Under the pieces are notes generated by a model that saw only the letters and a program-made list of their open reading frames with translations, was not told the origin of the DNA and did no database searches. The translations under genes and the position numbers were made by a program. From positions 1 to 64,000 of the forward strand of contig JAUSAX010000072.1 of NCBI GenBank assembly GCA_030652315.1: a stretch of 64,000 nucleotides of DNA. Reading direction: 5' to 3'. This document shows, piece by piece, positions 24,031 to 31,864 of the stretch. The first letter of the stretch is position 1; every line of letters starts with the position of its first letter. This stretch comes from Afipia sp. (lineage in GTDB: Bacteria > Pseudomonadota > Alphaproteobacteria > Rhizobiales > Xanthobacteraceae).

Positions 24031-25680
24031 ATGACCCTGGCCATCAACTTGATCGACCTTGCTGGATTCATCGCTTTGCTGTTGTGGGGCACCCACATGG
24101 TGCAAACCGGCATCCAGCGCGCCTTCGGTTCGAAGTTGCGCACCATTCTCGGCAGCGCCTTGCGCAATCGTTTCCGCGCGTTCCTTGCAGGCATGGGCGT
24201 CACCGCAGTCCTCCAGAGCAGCACCGCAACCGGGCTTATGACCGCCGGTTTCGCAGCGGGCGGCTTTATGGGACTGGTGCCCGCCCTCGCCGTCATGCTC
24301 GGGGCCAATGTCGGGACGACCCTGATCGTCCAGGTGCTCTCGTTCGACGTCACACTGGTCGCACCTGCCCTCGTCCTGATCGGTATGTTGCTGTTTCGCA
24401 GGGATTCGCGAACGCAGGCCCACGACCTTGGCCGCGTATTCATCGGTCTCGGATTGATGCTCCTTGCGTTGCGCCACCTCCTCGATCTCATGACGGGCTA
24501 CGAGAGTTCTCCGACCTTGGCCGCGCTGCTCGGCCTTATCTCGTCATCATGGTTGCTGGATGTATGTCTCGCGGCCGCATTGACATGGGCCGCCCACTCG
24601 AGCGTCGCCATCGTCCTCCTCATCATGTCGCTGGCGACAAAGGGGATTGTACCCCCGGATGCAGCATTTGCGCTGGTTCTCGGCGCGAACATCGGAACGG
24701 CCATTAATCCGCTCGTTGAAGGCCCGGCCGGAGACGACCCAGCGGCCAAAAGACCCGCGCTGGGAAACCTGATCGGCCGCCTTGTCGGCGTTGCTGTCGC
24801 AATCGGCTTTCTGGGGCCGATCAGTCAGTTCATCATGGCGATAGAACCAAACAAAGCGCGCGCCGTCGCTGATTTTCACACGCTTTTCAATCTCGCCATC
24901 GCGGTGGTGTCACTGCCACTGCTGACACCTTATGCATCGCTGCTTCGCCGCCTGCTTCCTGACCGCGCCGATCCAGCCGATCCTGCGCGGCCACTCTACC
25001 TCGACCCCGCGGCAAAGGAGACGCCCATCGTTGCTCTCGGCGCGGCTTCGCGTGAAGCGCTGCGTCTGGCGGACGTGCTGGAAGCAATGCTGCTGGGGGT
25101 CAATGCCGGGCTCGCAAAGGGAGACCGCCGGTTGCTGGTGGAAACCCGCAGACGCGAGGATGTGCTCGACAAACTCAATATCGCGATCAAGTCGTACCTG
25201 ACATCGCTCGATCCGGACGAACTGAACGAGACGGATCAGCGCCGCCTGAATGAAATTCTCACCTTCACGATGAACATCGAACAGGCTGGTGACGTCGTCG
25301 ATCGGAATTTTCTGCCGCACGCTTCCAAGCGACTTAAGCGCGGCCTTGTTTTCTCCAACGAGGAGCAAAGTGACATCAGTGCGATGATCGCGCGACTTGC
25401 GGTCAATCTCAAGACGGCGGCTTCGCTGTTCGTCACCGAAGACCCGCGAACAGCGCGACTTCTGGTCGATGAGAAAGCAGTATTCAGGGATGCGGAGTCA
25501 AAAGCGACGGCTTCGCATTTCGACAGACTTCGCGACAGCGACCTTCAGACCGCCCAGGCCAGTTCGATCCATCTCGACCTGCTGCGCGACATGAAGCTGA
25601 TCAATTCGCACATCGTTGCCGCAGCCGCATATCCGGTTCTGGAGCGCACCGGGGCATTGTTGCCAAGCCGCGTGACGTAG
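24031..25680 (+). CDS. Na/Pi cotransporter family protein with PhoU-like tail
   Basis: 549 residues. The N-terminal half is membrane-embedded with the inverted-repeat signatures of the NptA/YjbB family: VLQSSTATGLMTAGF in the first repeat, the mirror AAHSSVAIVLLIMS in the second, and GANVGTTLI / GANIGTAIN. The C-terminal part (from about residue 335) is a soluble helical PhoU-like domain. YjbB in E. coli exports phosphate with sodium. Following the GlpR-like gene by 31 bases, it could dispose of phosphate released from imported phosphoesters, which is an inference. Confidence 0.87.
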   Translation: MTLAINLIDLAGFIALLLWGTHMVQTGIQRAFGSKLRTILGSALRNRFRAFLAGMGVTAVLQSSTATGLMTAGFAAGGFMGLVPALAVMLGANVGTTLIVQVLSFDVTLVAPALVLIGMLLFRRDSRTQAHDLGRVFIGLGLMLLALRHLLDLMTGYESSPTLAALLGLISSSWLLDVCLAAALTWAAHSSVAIVLLIMSLATKGIVPPDAAFALVLGANIGTAINPLVEGPAGDDPAAKRPALGNLIGRLVGVAVAIGFLGPISQFIMAIEPNKARAVADFHTLFNLAIAVVSLPLLTPYASLLRRLLPDRADPADPARPLYLDPAAKETPIVALGAASREALRLADVLEAMLLGVNAGLAKGDRRLLVETRRREDVLDKLNIAIKSYLTSLDPDELNETDQRRLNEILTFTMNIEQAGDVVDRNFLPHASKRLKRGLVFSNEEQSDISAMIARLAVNLKTAASLFVTEDPRTARLLVDEKAVFRDAESKATASHFDRLRDSDLQTAQASSIHLDLLRDMKLINSHIVAAAAYPVLERTGALLPSRVT

Positions 25681-25721
25681 ACCTGTACTCACCTGCGGCA
25701 GCGTGACGCGATGCTCGTCGA

Positions 25722-26495
25722 CTAGCGTTCGACGAACGCTTTCTCAATCACGAACTCACCCGGCTCGCCATGATTGCCTTCAGTAAAACCCTTGTCGAGC
25801 AGCAGCGTGCGCGTATCTTGCAGAAGTGCCGGGCTGCCGCAGATCATGACACGATCATGCGCAGCCTCGAGTGGCGCGAGACCCGCATCGCTGAACAGTT
25901 TTCCCGACGTCATCAGGTCGGTAATCCGGCCGCGATTGCGGAACGGGTCGCGGGTGACCGTCGGATAGTAGATCAACTGGTTGCGCACCAGTTCGCCGAT
26001 CAAATCATCCTTCGGCAAATGTTCGTTGATCATCTCGCCATAGGCCAACTCGGCAACATGGCGACAACCATGCAGCAGCACGACTTTCTCGAAGCGATCG
26101 TACGTTTCCGGATCCTTGATGACACTCAGGAACGGCGCGAGCCCGGTACCGGTACCAACCAGATAGAGATTCCGGCCGTTCTTCAGATTGTCGATGACAA
26201 GCGTGCCGGTTGCCTTGCGACCGACGATAATCTCGTCGCCTTCCTTCAAATGCTGAAGACGCGATGTCAGCGGCCCGTCCGGCACCTTGATGGAAAAGAA
26301 CTCGAGCCGATCTTCATAATTGGCGCTGGCCACGCTATAGGCACGCAGCAGCGGCTTCTCCCCGACCTTCAGGCCGATCATGGTGAACTCGCCGTTTCGA
26401 AATCGGAACGACGGATCGCGTGTGGTGGTGAAGCTGAACAGCGTGTCGGTCCAATGATGGACGCTGAGGACGCTTTCCTGATTGAAGTTGCTCAT
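25722..26495 (-). CDS. fpr: Ferredoxin-NADP reductase
   Basis: 257 residues, the usual length of the bacterial FAD-only enzyme. The FAD-binding motif is RAYSVAS (residues about 51-57) and the NADP-binding motif is GTGTGLAPFLSV (about 115-126). The C-terminus VIEKAFVER matches subclass-I proteobacterial enzymes, where the last residues stack on the flavin. It exchanges electrons between NADPH and ferredoxin/flavodoxin. It is divergent from the enamidase gene (174 bases apart). The 6-hydroxynicotinate reductase of E. barkeri is ferredoxin-dependent, so this position may be functional; it could also be an ordinary housekeeping fpr. Confidence 0.92.
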   Translation of the reverse strand: MSNFNQESVLSVHHWTDTLFSFTTTRDPSFRFRNGEFTMIGLKVGEKPLLRAYSVASANYEDRLEFFSIKVPDGPLTSRLQHLKEGDEIIVGRKATGTLVIDNLKNGRNLYLVGTGTGLAPFLSVIKDPETYDRFEKVVLLHGCRHVAELAYGEMINEHLPKDDLIGELVRNQLIYYPTVTRDPFRNRGRITDLMTSGKLFSDAGLAPLEAAHDRVMICGSPALLQDTRTLLLDKGFTEGNHGEPGEFVIEKAFVER

Positions 26496-26552
26496 GTCGC
26501 TCGATCCGATGGCTGATCCGATCGCGGGGCAAAATCAAAACGCAGAGACAGA

Positions 26553-26586
26553 TTGCCTCGCCAAATTTCATTTGTATACTAATGAA
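26553..26586 (+). promoter_or_regulatory. Enamidase promoter with GTATAC palindrome over the -10
   Basis: TTGCCT (26553-26558), 16 bases, TATACT (26575-26580) forms a good sigma-70 promoter. A near-perfect 20-bp palindrome TTCATTTGTATACTAATGAA (26567-26586, one central mismatch pair) covers the -10. The same GTATAC core occurs in both promoters of the nic divergent region, so a repressor bound here would block polymerase. Confidence 0.65.
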
Positions 26587-26669
26587 TAATCCAACTTGAT
26601 CCGGCCGTCAAGCCGCGCTCAAGTTGTCGCCGACCCGCCGCGAAGACCTTGAACCGAAGGAATAATCCC

Positions 26670-27869
26670 ATGTCCCACGATGCGCCCCAGGGCTCAGTCG
26701 GCCCGACCAAGCTGGTGATCCGCAACATCGGCCTGATCCTGAGCGGGGCGATGGAAAAGCCGATCCTGGACGCCGACACCATCGTCGCGGAGAACGGCAA
26801 GATCACCGCGATCGGGCGGGCCAAGGACATCGACGCGGAAGGCGCGACCACCACCATCGACGCTAACGGCACGACGGTGACCCCCGGGCTGATCGACAGC
26901 CACGTTCACCCCGTGGCAGGTGACTGGACGCCGCGACAGAACCAGATCGGCTGGATCGACAGTTTTCTGAACGGCGGCGTGACCACCATGATCTCGGCCG
27001 GCGAGGTCCACATGCCGGGCCGTCCGCGCGACATCGTCGGCGTCAAGGCCATGGCGATCTTTGCCCAGCGTGCGTTCGACAATCTGCGCCCCGGCGGCGT
27101 CAAGGTTCACGCAGGGGCGCCGGTGATCGAACCGGGAATGACAGAAGAGGACTTCAAGGAACTGGCGGCAGCCGGAGTCAGATTGCTCGGCGAAGTCGGT
27201 CTCGGCGGCGTCAAGGACGGCCCCACCGCGCGCAAAATGGTGGCATGGGCGCGAAAATACGGCATTCAGAGCACGATCCACACCGGCGGTCCGTCCATTC
27301 CGGGATCCGGCCTGATCGACGCGGATGTCGTGCTGGAAGCCGACACCGACGTCATCGGCCACATCAATGGCGGCCACACCGCCCTGCCCGACGGACAAAT
27401 CCGCTGCATCTGCGAAGGCTGCAAGCGCGGTCTTGAACTGGTTCACAACGGCAACGAGCGCGCCGCGCTCTACACACTGCGGATCGCGCGCGAGATGAAA
27501 GAACTGAACCGGGTTATTCTCGGCACCGATGCTCCCGCAGGTTCAGGCGTGCAGCCACTCGGCATCCTGCGCATGGTGTCATTGCTTTCATCGCTGGGCG
27601 ATGTCCCTGCTGAAATCGCGTTCTGCTTTGCCACCGGCAATACCGCGCGGATGCGCGCGCTCGACTGCGGCATTATCGAGGTCGGCCGCGCTGCCGACTT
27701 CGTCATCATGGACAGAGCGCAGCATTCGGCCGGGAAAGACATTCTGGAGAGCGTTCAGCTCGGCGACCTGCCCGGCATCGGCATGACCATCATCGACGGC
27801 ATCGTCCGCACCCAGCGCAGCCGCAACACACCGCCGGCGACCAAGGTGCCAGAGATCGTCGCACACTAG
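26670..27869 (+). CDS. Enamidase-like metal-dependent amidohydrolase
   Basis: 399 residues of the amidohydrolase superfamily. Metal ligands expected for a binuclear TIM-barrel are visible: DSHVHP (residues about 78-83), STIHTGG, HINGGHTALPDG and the catalytic aspartate GTDAPAGSGV. The segments GGVTTMISAGEVHMPGRP and LGEVGLGG are what I associate with enamidase, the enzyme of nicotinate fermentation in Eubacterium barkeri that opens 1,4,5,6-tetrahydro-6-oxonicotinate to 2-formylglutarate plus ammonia. ATG 26670 has AAGGAA upstream; a TTG seven codons earlier is unlikely. Its operator matches those of the reductase operon and nicAB. Without context it would only be called an amidohydrolase. Confidence 0.82.
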   Translation: MSHDAPQGSVGPTKLVIRNIGLILSGAMEKPILDADTIVAENGKITAIGRAKDIDAEGATTTIDANGTTVTPGLIDSHVHPVAGDWTPRQNQIGWIDSFLNGGVTTMISAGEVHMPGRPRDIVGVKAMAIFAQRAFDNLRPGGVKVHAGAPVIEPGMTEEDFKELAAAGVRLLGEVGLGGVKDGPTARKMVAWARKYGIQSTIHTGGPSIPGSGLIDADVVLEADTDVIGHINGGHTALPDGQIRCICEGCKRGLELVHNGNERAALYTLRIAREMKELNRVILGTDAPAGSGVQPLGILRMVSLLSSLGDVPAEIAFCFATGNTARMRALDCGIIEVGRAADFVIMDRAQHSAGKDILESVQLGDLPGIGMTIIDGIVRTQRSRNTPPATKVPEIVAH

Positions 27870-27880
27870 TTAGCGGCAGA

Positions 27881-28384
27881 TCACCGCAGCTTGCTCAGCA
27901 ACGCGACAAAGGTTTCGCGCTCCTTTGGATCGAGCGGAGCAAGCGTTTCCTTGGTGATGGCCAGCGCATTGGGCGCGGCCTTCTCGGCCATCGCCTGCCC
28001 GGCGCGCGTCAGGCTGACCAGAAGCCGGCGACCGTCCTGCGGGTCAGAGCTGGTCTCGGTCAGGCCGCGCGCGGTGAGCCGATCAATGACGCCTTTGATG
28101 GTGGCAACATCCATTGCCGTCAAACGACCGAGCTGGTTCTGGGAGCATGGCCCGGTCTCGGTCAACTTCGCGAGCGCAGCCCATTGCGTCGGCGTCAGAT
28201 TGATCCCTATTTCCTTAGCAAAGATCGTGGCGTGGCGCTGCCAGACCTGACGCAGGATAAATCCGATCTGATCCTCAAGGACATAAGATGACTTCGAAGC
28301 CTTGACACTCCGCTTGGGAGTAGCGCCCTTGGCGACAGTTGCTGTCTTCGAAACAGCAACCTTGTTCAGAGCAGCTTTGGCCAT
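27881..28384 (-). CDS. MarR-family regulator, NicR-like by context
   Basis: 167 residues: a lysine/alanine-rich N-terminal extension (about 33 residues) then a MarR winged helix (LTPTQWAALAKLTETGPCSQNQLGRLTAMDVATIKGVIDRLTARGLTETSSDPQDGRRLLVSLT, shown here only as the fold region). The wing motif DPQDGRRLLVSLT is typical. A strong ribosome site AGAGGAACGGGA precedes ATG. It is the last gene after livF (48 bases), so it would be transcribed with the operon it probably represses. In Pseudomonas putida, NicR, also MarR-type, controls nicAB and responds to 6-hydroxynicotinate. Three matching palindromes in this cluster fit such a protein. Confidence 0.85.
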   Translation of the reverse strand: MAKAALNKVAVSKTATVAKGATPKRSVKASKSSYVLEDQIGFILRQVWQRHATIFAKEIGINLTPTQWAALAKLTETGPCSQNQLGRLTAMDVATIKGVIDRLTARGLTETSSDPQDGRRLLVSLTRAGQAMAEKAAPNALAITKETLAPLDPKERETFVALLSKLR

Positions 28385-28431
28385 TCCCGTTCCTCTCGGA
28401 TTTATCTTGTTCGGCGGAAATCCGCCGCCAG

Positions 28432-29136
28432 TTACACCGCCAGATGCGCGTCGCGAATATCAGGGCGAGCCTCGAGTTCGCCCATGGTGCCGCTGAAACA
28501 GATACGGCCGCGCTCAATGATATAGGCGCGGTCCGATATCAGATTCGCAAAGTGGAGATTCTGCTCGGAGACGACGATACTGACGCCCTCCTTCTTCATC
28601 GCCAGAATTGCGCCCACCATCTGTTCGACGATCTTGGGCGACAGTCCTTCTGATGGCTCATCCAGCAACACCAGCGACGGATTTCCCATCAAGGTTCTTG
28701 CGATGGTCAGCATCTGTTGTTCGCCGCCGCTCATGCGCCCGCCCATGCGGCCGCGCATCTCACCAAGATTAGGAAACAGAGTGAAAAGCTTGTCCCTGGT
28801 CCACTGCGGTGCATTCGATCGCGGCGGCTGTCGTCCGACCTCGAGATTTTCCTCGACGGTGAGGTCGGTAAAGATCCGCCTTTCTTCCGGCACATAACCA
28901 AGCCCGCTGCGGACGATAGCGTGGGTCGGCTGGTTCGAAACGTCCCGCCCTTCGAAAACAATCTGGCCTTCGCGTTGCTCGACCAGACCGACAATCGATC
29001 GGAACGTCGTCGATTTTCCCGCGCCGTTTCGGCCGAGAAGCGCCACGACTTCACCATCGCCCACTTCAAGCGCGACATCGAACAGGATATGCGCTGGCCC
29101 GTAATAGCTATTGAGCCCCTGAACCGAGAGCTTCAT
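28432..29136 (-). CDS. Liv-type ABC transporter ATPase (LivF) of the nic cluster
   Basis: 234 residues: Walker A GRNGAGKST, signature MSGGEQQMLTIARTL, Walker B LVLLDEPSEGLSP. The short length and the YGPAHILFDVALEV start are those of LivF. Its ATG overlaps the livG stop (ATGA). It powers the importer encoded by the next three genes upstream, presumably for nicotinate or a relative, since the operon contains the 6-hydroxynicotinate reductase. Confidence 0.9.
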   Translation of the reverse strand: MKLSVQGLNSYYGPAHILFDVALEVGDGEVVALLGRNGAGKSTTFRSIVGLVEQREGQIVFEGRDVSNQPTHAIVRSGLGYVPEERRIFTDLTVEENLEVGRQPPRSNAPQWTRDKLFTLFPNLGEMRGRMGGRMSGGEQQMLTIARTLMGNPSLVLLDEPSEGLSPKIVEQMVGAILAMKKEGVSIVVSEQNLHFANLISDRAYIIERGRICFSGTMGELEARPDIRDAHLAV

Positions 29137-29924
29137 GCCGATGCTCCCTCGCGATGGCGTGCATCGTACACCAGGCCTTCTCCAAGATAGATTGCGCGGA
29201 CCTGCGGATTGCGCCGGACCTCCTCCGGCGAGCCCTCCGCGATCAGCGAGCCGCGGTTGAGCACAAGAATACGGTCGGCATGTTCGAACACCACATCCAT
29301 GTCGTGCTCGGTGAACAGAACCCCGATCGACTTCTCCCGCGCGATCCGCGCAGTGAGCTGCATCAGCGCGATACGCTCGCGCGGCGCCATGCCTGCGGTC
29401 GGCTCGTCCATCAAAAGCAGCTTGGGCTGATTGGCGAGTGCAATCGCAAGTTCGAGCCGCTTGAGATCGCCATAGGCGAGTTCACCGCACGGTCGCTCGG
29501 CGTAGCCGCTCATCCCGACGAGATCGAGCAGCCGGTCCGCCTCGACGCGCTCAAACCCCGGCGCCGAGCGCCACATGTTGAATAGCTGAGAATTGTACGA
29601 CACCAGGGGAACCTGCACGTTCTCGCGCACAGTCATAGTGGGAAACGTCGCCGTAATCTGGAAGGTACGCCCGACACCAAGCCGCCAGATCGTGCGGGGC
29701 TTCTTGCCCACGGTATCCTGGCCAAGCAGATGGATCTTGCCGCTGTCCGGCATGTTCTGGCCGTTGAGCATATCGAAGCATGTGCTCTTTCCGGCCCCGT
29801 TGGGTCCGATCAGCGCCAGGATTTCACCCGCCATTAGCGAGAACGACACGCCGCGCACGGCGTGCACGCCGCCATAGGATTTGGTCAGGCCTTCAACTGC
29901 AAGCAGTGTGGGTGCGACACTCAT
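29133..29924 (-). CDS. Liv-type ABC transporter ATPase (LivG) of the nic cluster
   Basis: 263 residues: Walker A GPNGAGKST, LivG-specific GRTFQITATFPTMTVRENV, signature-like LAYGDLKRLELAIAL, Walker B LLLMDEPTAGMAP, switch LFTEHDMDVVF. The signature is LAYGD instead of LSGGQ, a variation common in LivG proteins. The start ATG at 29924 overlaps the permease stop (ATGA); the longer open frame is a shadow over the permease gene. Confidence 0.9.
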   Translation of the reverse strand: MSVAPTLLAVEGLTKSYGGVHAVRGVSFSLMAGEILALIGPNGAGKSTCFDMLNGQNMPDSGKIHLLGQDTVGKKPRTIWRLGVGRTFQITATFPTMTVRENVQVPLVSYNSQLFNMWRSAPGFERVEADRLLDLVGMSGYAERPCGELAYGDLKRLELAIALANQPKLLLMDEPTAGMAPRERIALMQLTARIAREKSIGVLFTEHDMDVVFEHADRILVLNRGSLIAEGSPEEVRRNPQVRAIYLGEGLVYDARHREGASA

Positions 29925-31807
29925 TCCGCTGTCTCGATCCGTGATGCCACAATGGCAGACTTTGACGATTGCGACTGACGTCGTGCGCGAATGGTTTCGA
30001 TCATGCCGACAATACCCTTCGGGAAAGCAACCACGATGAGCACGATAATCGCGCCAAGCACCAGTTTGGACAAATCGGTCTGGCTCACCAGCCAGATGTT
30101 GAGTGCCTTGAAGACGATCGCACCGACCACCGCGCCTGATACCGTCTCGACGCCGCCGAGCAGCACCATCACCAGCGCATCCACCGAAAGCGAAATGCCC
30201 AGACTGTCGGGGAAAACGCTGCCCTTGAGATACGCGAACAACGCACCGGCTACACCCGCGACGGTGCCCGCAATCACGAACGCGGTCCATTGAATGCGTT
30301 TGCCGTCGATTCCGATCGCCTCGCTCCGCAGGATAGAGTCACGTGTCGCCCGCAGCGCGTAACCGAACGGCGAGAACACGATGACGCGAAGCACCACCAC
30401 CGCCAACGTCGCGATGCCAAGGGACAGCCAGTAAAAACTGGCAGGCCCTGCTGCCCATGCCGCGGGCCAAACTCCCAGTATTCCATTGTCGCCGCCAGTC
30501 ACGCTCACCCACTGGAACGCGATCGACCAGACGATCTGAGCAAAAGCCAGCGTCAGCATCGCGAAATAGACGCCTGACAATTGAACCGCGAAGAACCCGA
30601 AGATCGCTGCACCGAACAGTCCAAACAGCGGCCCAAGCAGCAAGCAGGCAATCATCGGCAGGCCCGCGGCCTTGGCGAAGAATGCGACGCCATAGGCCCC
30701 AAGACCAAAGTAGGCCGCATGACCAAACGACGCGAGACCACCTACCGACATCAGGAAATGCAGGCTGGCGGCGAAGATCACGAAGATCGCGATCTCCGCG
30801 CCGACGTTGAGTGCGTAGTTGCCGCCAAACAGCGGCAATGCTGCCGCTACAATCAACACGGCCAGCGTCGCAAAACATTCGTTCCTCGTTAGCGGCCGCC
30901 ACGGACGAACCGTGAGCCCTGGCGTCTTGCGCGCCGGCGCTTCCGGTTTCCCGAACAGACCCCACGGTCGAACGATGAGGACCGCAGCCATGACAAGAAA
31001 GACAAGAATGATCGATATCTTTGGGAATATCAGGATTCCGAACGCATTGAGTTCGGAGACCAGAACCGCTGCAACGAACGCACCAATGATGCTGCCGAGG
31101 CCGCCGATCACGACCACGACGAAAACATCAACGATGATGCGCAGATCCATCGCGTGATGAACAGCGTCCCGCGGGATTTGCAGCGCACCACCCAGAGCAG
31201 CCAAGAATACACCCAACGCGAACACACTGGTGAACAGCCACTTCTGGTTGACACCGAGCGCGGCCACCATGTCGCGATCCTGCGTCGCCGCGCGAACCAG
31301 AATGCCCCAGCGCGTGCGGCGGAACAGCAGCCACAACGCGCCCAGCACCACCGGACTGAGCACGATCAGAAACAGGTCATAGGTGGGAATGCTCTGGCCG
31401 AAGAAATCGACCGCACCGCGAAATCCGGGGGCACGGCGGCCGACCAGATCATCCGGCCCCCAGATCAGAACCACGATATCCTGAACCATCAAGGTCAGGC
31501 CGAAAGTGGCGAGAAGCTGAAACAGTTCCGGCGACTTATAAATTCGCCGCAGCAGTACCATCTCGACTAGCACGCCCAGAACCGCAACGACGAGCGCCGC
31601 GACGACAATGCCACCCCAGAATCCCAGCGCGCCGGACAGCCGCTCAGTCAGGGTGAACGCAACATAGGCGCCCAGCATATAGAACGCGCCATGCGCGAAA
31701 TTCACGATCCGTGTCACGCCGAATATAATCGACAGGCCCGATGCCACGAGGAACAGCGACGCCGCACTCGCTAGACCGGTCAGGAATTGAACAAAGTAGA
31801 AGCTCAT
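29921..31807 (-). CDS. Fused LivH-LivM ABC permease
   Basis: 628 residues joining two branched-chain-type permeases. Residues 1 to about 290 match LivH (SIIFGVTRIVNFAHGAFYMLGAYVAF; GGLGSIIGAFVAAVLVSEL) and end in RPWGLFGKPEAP. Residues about 310-628 match LivM (GGLASFGHAAYFGLGAYGVAFF; LLGGVETVSGAVVGAIVF; FPKGIVGMIETI). About 15-18 membrane segments in all. The other two Liv systems in this window have or appear to have separate permeases. Natural LivHM fusions are known in alphaproteobacteria. There is no frameshift to explain it. Confidence 0.9.
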   Translation of the reverse strand: MSFYFVQFLTGLASAASLFLVASGLSIIFGVTRIVNFAHGAFYMLGAYVAFTLTERLSGALGFWGGIVVAALVVAVLGVLVEMVLLRRIYKSPELFQLLATFGLTLMVQDIVVLIWGPDDLVGRRAPGFRGAVDFFGQSIPTYDLFLIVLSPVVLGALWLLFRRTRWGILVRAATQDRDMVAALGVNQKWLFTSVFALGVFLAALGGALQIPRDAVHHAMDLRIIVDVFVVVVIGGLGSIIGAFVAAVLVSELNAFGILIFPKISIILVFLVMAAVLIVRPWGLFGKPEAPARKTPGLTVRPWRPLTRNECFATLAVLIVAAALPLFGGNYALNVGAEIAIFVIFAASLHFLMSVGGLASFGHAAYFGLGAYGVAFFAKAAGLPMIACLLLGPLFGLFGAAIFGFFAVQLSGVYFAMLTLAFAQIVWSIAFQWVSVTGGDNGILGVWPAAWAAGPASFYWLSLGIATLAVVVLRVIVFSPFGYALRATRDSILRSEAIGIDGKRIQWTAFVIAGTVAGVAGALFAYLKGSVFPDSLGISLSVDALVMVLLGGVETVSGAVVGAIVFKALNIWLVSQTDLSKLVLGAIIVLIVVAFPKGIVGMIETIRARRQSQSSKSAIVASRIETAE

Positions 31808-31830
31808 ATGCGATCCACGGCTGGAAAATG

Positions 31831-31855
31831 CCGCGGGCGCATCGCGCGCCCGCGG
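31831..31855 (-). terminator. Hairpin between binding-protein and permease genes
   Basis: Perfect 10-bp stem CCGCGGGCGC / GCGCCCGCGG with a 5-base loop. It starts 9 bases after the binding-protein stop and ends 23 bases before the permease start. It has the same layout as the hairpin at 20591-20618. A processing or stabilising role that keeps the binding protein in excess is likely; there is no T-run. Confidence 0.6.
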
Positions 31856-31864
31856 TCGTCACCA

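Noticed and set aside
29133-30290. 385-codon frame extending livG upstream
   Set aside because: The extra part lies over the permease gene; ATG 29924 with an ATGA overlap is the natural start.
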